Source: Acidobacteriota bacterium (GTDB lineage: Bacteria; Acidobacteriota; Polarisedimenticolia; J045). Taken from it: DNA of 10,240 nt. The position numbers and the translations under genes were made by a program. The stretch is taken from assembly GCA_020350085.1 (NCBI GenBank), contig CP070706.1, positions 3,297,715 through 3,307,954 of the forward strand, written 5' to 3'. How positions within the stretch are numbered: position 1 is the stretch's first letter; each line of letters starts with the position of its first letter. Below the pieces are notes generated by a model that had not been told where the DNA came from, did not search any database, and saw nothing but the letters and a program-made list of their open reading frames with translations. Positions 1-6,101 of this stretch are shown one piece after another.

Positions 1-404
1 AATCGGCGCACGAAGCAGGCCAGCTCGCGGTTGTCGACGAACCGGTCTTGCTTACGGACCAACTTTTTCAAGACACTGCAGTGCGTGCAGCGCAGAGTGC
101 ACTCCCAGGTGACGACGATCGTCAGTGTCAGTGTCGTCCTCGGCGCAAGAACGGCGTGCTTAATTGCATCGAGTTCCTGGCCTGCCAGCCCGTGCGCAGC
201 GGCGAGCTCTCGGTGTGAGACATCGGCGGCGAGCGCCGTTTTCGTCACGGTGTTGTAGAGTACCGTTTCGCCGTCCAACTCAGTCCGAACGATGTGACGG
301 GAAAGATGCCGATCGTTGTTGAGACGAATCCGGCGCTCACTGAGCTGCCGGGATAGCGATGCAGAGGTCTGCTCGGTGGCGGTCGTGTGCGCACGCGTCG
401 GCAT
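1..404 (-). CDS. Radical SAM protein, N-terminal part (runs off window edge)
   Basis: The reverse strand is open from an ATG at 404 to the window edge, giving 134 complete codons and no stop. Residues 102-109 read CTLRCTHC, preceded by a hydrophobic beta strand (TLTLTIVVTWE, residues 91-101). This is the CxxxCxxC motif that holds the [4Fe-4S] cluster which cleaves S-adenosylmethionine. Upstream, residues 34-60 (LSRHIVRTELDG, then ETVLYNTVTKTALA) resemble the N-terminal segment of peptide-modifying radical SAM/SPASM maturases, where a 'YNxLTG'-like stretch precedes the barrel; that assignment is inference. The in-frame TAG at 435-437 ends the preceding glycosyltransferase, and this ATG is the only ATG/GTG/TTG between it and the conserved region. 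No clear Shine-Dalgarno precedes it, which fits coupled translation in an operon. The rest of the barrel and any SPASM domain lie outside the window. Confidence 0.85.
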   Translation of the reverse strand, partial: MPTRAHTTATEQTSASLSRQLSERRIRLNNDRHLSRHIVRTELDGETVLYNTVTKTALAADVSHRELAAAHGLAGQELDAIKHAVLAPRTTLTLTIVVTWECTLRCTHCSVLKKLVRKQDRFVDNRELACFVRR

Positions 405-434
405 GACGCCGCCAATATCGGTTCGCGGTCCGGA

Positions 435-2081
435 CTACGCCACTCTCATGTGTCGTTTCGTTCTTGAAGAGAGGCCTGACGACTCATCGCCGCCTTCGCG
501 CCAGCCGAGCCCCCAGAGTGTTCCCCACAGAAGCAGCAGCCCAGCGAGCTGCCCGTAGCTGTAAGGCACGTCGCGCGGAAGACCGAATGGTGTGTAGCCG
601 TAGTGATGAGCGGTCAGCACAAACGCGACGATCGCCGCCAGAGCGAACGGCCACTCTGCGCGCTGCCATGACCAGCCTGCAAGAAGTGCGAACGGGACGA
701 TCAGCCATACCAGGTGATGTTGCCAAAGCAGAGGGCCCGTCAGCAGCACGAGCACCGTAGCAGCGGCGAACGATAGCGCACCGCCGTCTCCGCGACGTTG
801 CCAAAACTGCCAACAGGTCAGCGCCCAAAGAAGAGCGAGCAGCAGCTGTGTGGTGCGCACGGCAGACTGTCCTGAGAGGCCGGCCTTCGTAGCCAGCATG
901 CCAACGAAAGCGATCGGCGCCTGATTGATGACACGTACCCGCGGATAATCGAAATACGCCGTCACCGGATCGTCGTTGTTGGGAAGAACGAGCGCCTCGG
1001 GACGCAGATCCGCTGGCAGGTGCAGCTTGCCGACATAAGAGTACTGCGGCAAGACCTCCCACACGAAGCGACCGAGCGTCGCACCGCCACAGGCGATCCA
1101 CGTGCCGACGAGGAGCAGAACTCCGCAGCCCAGAGCAGCCGCGACGGTCTTCCATCGGCGCCTGACGGCGAAGTAGGCGATCAACAAGACCGGGGAGAAT
1201 TTCAGATGAGCCGCCAGAGCAAGACAAGACCCGCCCCCGAGCCACCGTCCACGCCGATCGAGAGCGAACCCACCCCAGGCTGCCAGCGCGACCCACAAGT
1301 TGATCTGCCCGGTGTAGGCGTTGCGTACCAGTGGCTGAAAGAGGAGCAGCAAGACCGCAACGGCAACGAGGGCCGCCGAGCGACGCCGCGCGAATCGTGT
1401 GGTGAGCGCGACCAGGCCAGCGAGGGCGAGCAGGTTGAGCGCCGTCCAAAGCTGCTCGGCGACGACGTAGCCGAGCAGCGACAGAGGAGCCACGAGTACG
1501 GCTGTCAGTGGTGGGTAGAGATAGGGGAAGACGCGTCCTTCATACCCGACCCGCGGCGCGGGCAGACCGATGCGCTGGTGCAGAGCGCGTAGCTCGGCGG
1601 TGAGTTGTGTCGTGGCGAGCTGCCGCAACGCCAGCTTGTCGTACGGATCCTCCCCGCTGGCGACCATCGAGCCCGCGAAGTAATACGAGGGAAAGTCCTC
1701 CGACATCAACATCATGTTCTCATAGCCGAGCTTGTAACCGGCCCAGAGTGCCGATGCACAAACCAGCACGATGACACCGAGACGGAGAGGTTTTTGACCC
1801 GAATCTCGAGACGTTCGCCGAAAGAAGCGCCACACTGTCAAAACGACCATCGCCGCGCCAGCTATCGTCAGCGATATTGGGAGAGCATCGAAGGCTAACG
1901 CCCGAAACGGGAGATAGCGCCCGCTGCGCGCCATGGAGACGATCCAATCCATGCGGCCGAACGCCGCGACCCCAGCTGTCGCGAGCAGCAGCACGCCGAG
2001 CAAGCCAGAAAAGAGCCCTGCTCCGCTCCACCGAGCCGCCGTCCGGGAGGGGCCTCCGGAACGCTTCTGGCCCCGCCTCAC
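435..2081 (-). CDS. GT87-family (DUF2029) membrane glycosyltransferase
   Basis: A 548-residue polytopic membrane protein, about the usual length for GT87/PimE-like enzymes. These are GT-C transferases that use polyprenyl-phosphate-linked mannose or a similar sugar and act on the outer face of the cytoplasmic membrane. The first large loop carries an acidic residue before an aromatic run (EDFPSYY, residues 128-134), then SGEDPYD (142-148), YLYPPLTA (187-194), GQINLW (258-263) and AHLKFSP (291-297); all fit the GT87 pattern. About ten hydrophobic segments follow one another to the C-terminus. The start is GTG at 2081, with GGAG at 2089-2092 seven bases upstream. The start codon overlaps the TGA of the upstream glycosyltransferase as GTGA, so translation is probably coupled. 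Sugar and acceptor cannot be read from the sequence. A radical SAM gene follows 30 bases after the stop, in the same frame. Confidence 0.87.
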   Translation of the reverse strand: MRRGQKRSGGPSRTAARWSGAGLFSGLLGVLLLATAGVAAFGRMDWIVSMARSGRYLPFRALAFDALPISLTIAGAAMVVLTVWRFFRRTSRDSGQKPLRLGVIVLVCASALWAGYKLGYENMMLMSEDFPSYYFAGSMVASGEDPYDKLALRQLATTQLTAELRALHQRIGLPAPRVGYEGRVFPYLYPPLTAVLVAPLSLLGYVVAEQLWTALNLLALAGLVALTTRFARRRSAALVAVAVLLLLFQPLVRNAYTGQINLWVALAAWGGFALDRRGRWLGGGSCLALAAHLKFSPVLLIAYFAVRRRWKTVAAALGCGVLLLVGTWIACGGATLGRFVWEVLPQYSYVGKLHLPADLRPEALVLPNNDDPVTAYFDYPRVRVINQAPIAFVGMLATKAGLSGQSAVRTTQLLLALLWALTCWQFWQRRGDGGALSFAAATVLVLLTGPLLWQHHLVWLIVPFALLAGWSWQRAEWPFALAAIVAFVLTAHHYGYTPFGLPRDVPYSYGQLAGLLLLWGTLWGLGWREGGDESSGLSSRTKRHMRVA

Positions 2082-3718
2082 GATCCGTCTCCAAACAGCG
2101 GTGGGATGCTCGCTGGGAGCGGAATGACGTACTGCAGAGTGAGCCCCTTGTTTCTTGCCCAGGATTCGATCTCTTCACGAGGTCGGGGCGAGGCGAAGAT
2201 CCAGAACGCATCTGGGCGAAGCCGCAAGCAGTAGATCGGCACACCGGGTTCGGTCCAGGGCACTCGCCGGATGCGCGGAAGCTGCTGGGGCGGATACGGG
2301 CGCGGGTAGACGAACTGGTTGAACGCGTCACAGAACATCACTTCTCGCTTCACGATGTCCTGCCATGTCGCGTGACGCTGGTGAAACAGCGGACTCGTCG
2401 TATCGAACGGCCGGCGAGCGATCTCGCTGTCGTTGAGTCCCCAAGTGTCGAAGTGCCATGCGCCGGTCATGAAAGGAATGGCTCCCGCCCAGCCTGTTGC
2501 GATGCGATCCGATCGGGTCAGGTAGGCAGAGAGCAACGCCCCCTCGCGAAGTGTGTTGGTCGCGGCACGGGTCAGAATCTGAACGCTGTAGACCTCATCG
2601 AAAGTCCTGAACGAAACGAACGACGTCGCGGCTTGAGAAACGATCAGCAACACGGAAACGATGGCAGGACAGACCAACGCCAGCCGGGTGCCGAGAGCGC
2701 GGCCCAACCAGGACTCCTGATCGAACACGATCAGCGAGAAAGCCAGCATGAGCGCCAGGTCCGGCAGAACGGGCTCGAGGAAACGAAACTCCCAGCGCCC
2801 CCCTCCAAACAGAACGATCCAGACGATCCAGCACGCCAGCTGAAGACCGGCCATCGACCACAGCACCGGTGCGCCGCGAGTCACGAGAAGACAGCCGACG
2901 ACGAGCACTGGCAGCCACAGGTAGCCGTGAGTCTGCAACAGAAACTGCCCGAGATAGACCAGGCCGGTGTCAGGCTGAAGCGCGCCGACCTTGGCATAAA
3001 ACGTGTTCGGCAGCGGTTGACCGAAGTACGACAAGCGCCAGACAGTGAGCAGGCCCACCAGTGCGCCGTGGACAACTCCCGACAAGACGACGCGCCGAAC
3101 GGAAGCGAGAGAGCCGAGCGAGAGAACGATGCCGATGCCAGCTGCTAGATGAAGCAACGGCGTTTCCGGGCGAAACAGTGTCGCTAGGAAGAACATCAAC
3201 CCGCTCGCCAACCAGCCGCTGCGATGCGCCTCTTGCTCGCGCGCCATCTGGAGCGTCGCAGCGAACGCCAGTACGGTCGCCGTTTGCGTTTCGAGGCCGG
3301 ACACGCTCCACAGTACCCACTGCCGGTGAGCGGCCAGTAGCGCCGGCGCCACGAGTGCCATCCAGGGCGACAGTCCCAGCAGCCGCCGGCCGGCGAGATA
3401 TACCAACACCAGTCCGGCGATGCCGGACACGAGTCCGAGGTAATGGCTGGCAACCAGCGGATCGAGGCCGGCTCGCATCGCAGCGGCGATCAGTGCGCAC
3501 CAGCCGAGCGACGTCGTCCCCTCGACCGGATCGCCGTCGTCCACGTTCCAGACCAGTCCGTGGCCGTCCGCCAGGTGACGCGCGTAACGAAATGTGATGA
3601 AGACGTCGTCGTTGTACCAAAAGCGGAGCCAGGCGAGAACGGCAAAGGTCCCCACCACCGCGACCAAGACCAGTCGGGGAAGCCACGTCCGGAAGCGAGA
3701 ATCGAGAACCACTCTCAT
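2078..3718 (-). CDS. GT-C membrane glycosyltransferase, AftB/LA_3751-like
   Basis: A polytopic membrane protein of 546 residues from the ATG at 3718. After the first membrane helix (residues about 14-33) it reads YNDDVFITFRYARHLADGHG (35-54), then LVWN (55-58) and PVEGTTSLGW (64-73). This is the 'DD.(F/Y)I(T/S)FRYA..L..G.GLV(F/W)N....VEG.(T/S)..W' signature of GT-C enzymes related to mycobacterial arabinofuranosyltransferase AftB and the LA_3751/3752-like glycosyltransferases. The DD pair is the likely catalytic or metal site. Many hydrophobic helices follow, then a soluble C-terminal part from about residue 390 (residues near WGLND, 'PRPYPPQQ' and 'PRPREE'). An in-frame ATG at 3835 would add 39 residues with no family resemblance or membrane segment, so I prefer 3718; neither start has a good Shine-Dalgarno. 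It is first in the minus-strand operon and overlaps the next gene by 4 bases. Donor and acceptor are unknown. Confidence 0.86.
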   Translation of the reverse strand: MRVVLDSRFRTWLPRLVLVAVVGTFAVLAWLRFWYNDDVFITFRYARHLADGHGLVWNVDDGDPVEGTTSLGWCALIAAAMRAGLDPLVASHYLGLVSGIAGLVLVYLAGRRLLGLSPWMALVAPALLAAHRQWVLWSVSGLETQTATVLAFAATLQMAREQEAHRSGWLASGLMFFLATLFRPETPLLHLAAGIGIVLSLGSLASVRRVVLSGVVHGALVGLLTVWRLSYFGQPLPNTFYAKVGALQPDTGLVYLGQFLLQTHGYLWLPVLVVGCLLVTRGAPVLWSMAGLQLACWIVWIVLFGGGRWEFRFLEPVLPDLALMLAFSLIVFDQESWLGRALGTRLALVCPAIVSVLLIVSQAATSFVSFRTFDEVYSVQILTRAATNTLREGALLSAYLTRSDRIATGWAGAIPFMTGAWHFDTWGLNDSEIARRPFDTTSPLFHQRHATWQDIVKREVMFCDAFNQFVYPRPYPPQQLPRIRRVPWTEPGVPIYCLRLRPDAFWIFASPRPREEIESWARNKGLTLQYVIPLPASIPPLFGDGS

Positions 3719-4060
3719 CAGGAAAGCTCGGGGCGAACGCGTGCGGAAACATACCGCGGACGCGCCGATCGGGAAACGGGCTTTCTCCCGGGCAGGACCG
3801 AAACTCCCAAACCCCGCGATCTGAGCGGTTTCCATGCTGATGCCGAAACCCCGGCAGCGGGCTGACGACCCAGGCGAACCGTCCTGCGAGAACGTGCCTG
3901 ATGATCCACGAGCACCTACACCTGGCTGTCAGTCCTCTCAACGAAGCGTGGCGAGAGCCTTCGCGAATCGCACGATTTCGTATCGTCATGCAACCCTCTT
4001 CTTCCGCGCACCGCGCTGCTCTGGACGCAGCCCCAGACTGGGGGGTAGATTCGCGCCGTC
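3719..4060. other. Divergent intergenic region between glycosyltransferase and ABC operons
   Basis: This stretch separates two divergent operons and must hold promoters for both, unless the glycosyltransferase starts at 3835, which would leave 225 bases. I found no convincing -35/-10 pair. On the minus strand TTGCAT followed 17 bases later by CGATTC (around 3959-3991) is a weak candidate. A short inverted repeat (ACGAT at 3972-3976, ATCGT at 3982-3986) lies in the same place and could be an operator or chance. The G run at 4040-4045 is too far from the ATG at 4061 to be a standard ribosome site. Short open frames here are compositional shadows. No terminator or repeat was seen. Confidence 0.4.
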
Positions 4061-5347
4061 ATGCCTCGGCTCCGCGAAATCTGGGTATTGTATCGACGGG
4101 AGCTGCGTATCGCGCTGCGCGAGAAGAATATCGTCATCACATCGATTCTGATTCCGATATTCATGTATCCGACGCTGCTTTGGCTGACCTTTACCGGGAT
4201 CAGCTTCGTCCAAGGTCAAATCGAGCAGCTGGTTCCGCGGGTGGCTGTCACCGGCGATCGAGGCCGGTTGGAGCGACTCGAGCCTGCCATCAGCCGGAGC
4301 GAGGATCTGGAACTCGTCGATCGACCGCTCTCGCCTAGTTCAGGAATCGATGCCCTGCGTCGCGGCCAGATCGACGTGCTGATCGAGGTCGTCTCGAACG
4401 AGAACGCTCGTTGGACAGATGCCGGACTGAGGTTGCACTACGACACCTCGCGAGATCGCAGCGCGAGCGGGCGCCGGCGCGTCGAATCGCTCGTCGATCG
4501 CCTTCGCGGCGAACGGCTCGACGAGGAGGCATCCCGCCTTGGCGTGCCGACCAGCGCGTGGCAGGTCTTCACCACAGACGAGTGCAACGTCGCCAGCGGC
4601 CGCGAGATGGGTGCACGCGTTCTCAGCGCGCTGCTGCCGTTCATTCTCGCCATCATTGTCGCCTTGGCCACGATGGGCCCCGCCGTCGACTCAACGGCGG
4701 GTGAGCGAGAGCGCTCGACTTGGGAAACGACGATGACCCTCGGCACGTCTCGAATGAACATCGTCACGGCGAAGTACCTCTACGTAGCCACGATGGCGAC
4801 GCTTGGCGGCCTACTCAACGTCTCGGCGATGATGCTCAGCGTGCGTGCCTTGCTCCGACCGGTAGCAGGCGAGGAACTCGAGACGCTGCAGTTCCGCGTC
4901 GCACCGCTGGCATTCGTCCTCCTCGTTGTCGGAACGACATTGCTGGCCTTGTTTCTCGCCGCGGGGATGATGCTCCTGGCAGCCTTCGCCCGAAACTTTC
5001 GCGAGGGCCAGTCGATGGTCGTGCCTCTTTATTTGCTGATAGTCATCCCCCTGCTCGCCATCCAGGACCCACAACTCATGCTGACACCGCAGCTCGCTCT
5101 CGTGCCCGTGGTCAACGTACTGCTGATGTTGCGCGACGCCATCAACGGTCAGATCGACGTGCCGTTGATCGGACTGACGCTCGTCGTCCAACTCTTCGTG
5201 GTGGCTGGCTGCTTATGGTTGGCGAGCACGATCGTCAGGCTCGAAGACTTCATCGTCGGCTCGTATGGCGGCAATCTGTTCCGGTTCGTTCGCGGGCGCT
5301 GGGCATCGAGCCGTGGCACCCATGACTCGGAGGCGGGTCGTGATTGA
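4061..5347 (+). CDS. ABC-2 type transporter permease, NatB-like
   Basis: A 428-residue permease, typical of NatB-type ABC-2 exporters. After a short basic cytoplasmic N-terminus, one membrane helix (residues about 24-50, rich in I, P and F) leads into a hydrophilic extracytoplasmic domain (about 51-185). Helices follow at about 188-206, 238-262, 282-309, 318-335, 343-357 and 368-391. The loop GERERSTWETTMTLGTSR (214-231) corresponds to the ABC-2 coupling motif 'EKERGTLE.LL.TP.SR', which contacts the ATPase. An in-frame TAG at 4046-4048 makes the ATG at 4061 the first possible standard start; no strong Shine-Dalgarno is visible. The gene overlaps the ATPase gene by 8 bases, and a second permease follows, so the exporter is probably a heterodimer of two permeases with one ATPase. 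Family members export ions, small molecules or peptides; the substrate cannot be told here. Confidence 0.92.
   Translation: MPRLREIWVLYRRELRIALREKNIVITSILIPIFMYPTLLWLTFTGISFVQGQIEQLVPRVAVTGDRGRLERLEPAISRSEDLELVDRPLSPSSGIDALRRGQIDVLIEVVSNENARWTDAGLRLHYDTSRDRSASGRRRVESLVDRLRGERLDEEASRLGVPTSAWQVFTTDECNVASGREMGARVLSALLPFILAIIVALATMGPAVDSTAGERERSTWETTMTLGTSRMNIVTAKYLYVATMATLGGLLNVSAMMLSVRALLRPVAGEELETLQFRVAPLAFVLLVVGTTLLALFLAAGMMLLAAFARNFREGQSMVVPLYLLIVIPLLAIQDPQLMLTPQLALVPVVNVLLMLRDAINGQIDVPLIGLTLVVQLFVVAGCLWLASTIVRLEDFIVGSYGGNLFRFVRGRWASSRGTHDSEAGRD
5329..5333 (+). promoter_or_regulatory. Ribosome binding site that sets the ATPase start
   Basis: GGAGG lies inside the end of the permease gene, six bases before GTG at 5340. 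It supports GTG 5340 over the in-frame ATG at 5322, which has no purine-rich run at the right distance. The site predicts that ribosomes finishing the permease reinitiate on the ATPase. Confidence 0.6.
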
Positions 5348-6098
5348 AGCGCCGGTCGTAACACGTGCATTGGCGAAGGTGTTCTACGACGAGGCACGGG
5401 GCACGGTGCGAGCGGTCGACGGAATCGACTTCGAGTGTCGCGTCGGGGAGGTGTTCGGACTCCTCGGAGCCAACGGAGCGGGAAAGACGACGACTCTTCG
5501 CATGCTGTCAACGATTCTCAAGCCGTCGGCCGGTAGCGCAACCATCATGGGTCACGACGTCGTCAGCGAGCCGGAGCGAGTCCGGCGTGAGCTTGGCTTC
5601 TACTCGGCATCCACTGCGCTCTATCCGCGGTTGACGGCTCGAGAAACGCTCGATTTCTTCGCGCGGATCAACGGCTATCCGACCCGCGAAGTCCACCGGC
5701 GTGTCGAGCAGCTGATCGCTCGCTTTGGCATCGGTCAATACGCGAATACCCGAGTTGAGCACCTCTCGAGCGGGATGAAGCAAAAGGTCTCCATTGCACG
5801 CACGGTGTCTCACGATCCTCCGCTACTGATCTTCGATGAACCAACAGTCGGATTGGACGTACTCAACGCGCTGGCAATGCTGGAGGTGATTCGCGAGCTA
5901 CGTAACGAAGGCAAGACGATACTCTTTAGCACGCACATCATGTCCGAGGCTGAGAAGCTCTGCGACCGCATCGCCGTGATACACGGTGGTCGTATACTCG
6001 CCATTGACACACTCGAAGGCCATCGCGACTCCACAGGTAAACACTACCTCGAGGACATCTTCGTTCACTACGTCACCGGCCAAGACGACGGGGCCTGA
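5340..6098 (+). CDS. ABC transporter ATP-binding protein, NatA-like
   Basis: A 252-residue ABC ATPase from GTG 5340 (258 residues if ATG 5322 is used). It powers export by the flanking permeases from the cytoplasmic face. All core motifs are present: Walker A GANGAGKTT (residues 43-51), signature LSSGMKQK (142-149), Walker B LLIFDE (162-167) with the D-loop GLD (171-173), and H-loop STHIM with His199. At the Q-loop position, aligned from LGFYSASTALYPRLTARE (85-102), there is no glutamine. Loss of this Gln is known in Nat-type ATPases. The final 30 residues (LEDIFVHYV) are the short C-terminal tail usual in this group. It overlaps the upstream permease by 8 bases and is followed after 3 bases by the permease-protease gene, so all three are one transcription unit. 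Confidence 0.95.
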   Translation: MIEAPVVTRALAKVFYDEARGTVRAVDGIDFECRVGEVFGLLGANGAGKTTTLRMLSTILKPSAGSATIMGHDVVSEPERVRRELGFYSASTALYPRLTARETLDFFARINGYPTREVHRRVEQLIARFGIGQYANTRVEHLSSGMKQKVSIARTVSHDPPLLIFDEPTVGLDVLNALAMLEVIRELRNEGKTILFSTHIMSEAEKLCDRIAVIHGGRILAIDTLEGHRDSTGKHYLEDIFVHYVTGQDDGA

Positions 6099-6101
6099 AC
6101 A

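Noticed and set aside
121..139. Short GTCAGT tandem repeat
   Set aside because: It encodes the beta strand before the radical SAM cysteine motif (TLTLT) and needs no repeat explanation.
31..258. Plus-strand 75-residue Ser/Cys-rich open frame, possibly a small peptide
   Set aside because: It is antisense to the radical SAM coding sequence, including its CxxxCxxC codons, and has no ribosome site.
484..1449. Minus-strand open frame of 321 codons in another frame of the GT87 gene
   Set aside because: Arg- and Ser-rich translation with no family pattern; it lies inside the GT87 coding sequence, which has clear motifs.
1877..3148. Plus-strand open frame of 423 codons across the glycosyltransferase genes
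   Set aside because: Its product is rich in Arg, Gln, Glu and Pro with no domain or membrane pattern. It is exactly antisense to two convincing membrane glycosyltransferases and is a product of G+C bias.
3972..3986. Short inverted repeat as an operator between the divergent operons
   Set aside because: Only 5 bp per arm and a single copy; this is expected by chance in such a region.
2970..3989. Minus-strand open frame of 339 codons overlapping the AftB-like gene and its upstream region
   Set aside because: Compositional shadow; no membrane segments or motifs, while the overlapping frame has the DD...FRYA signature.
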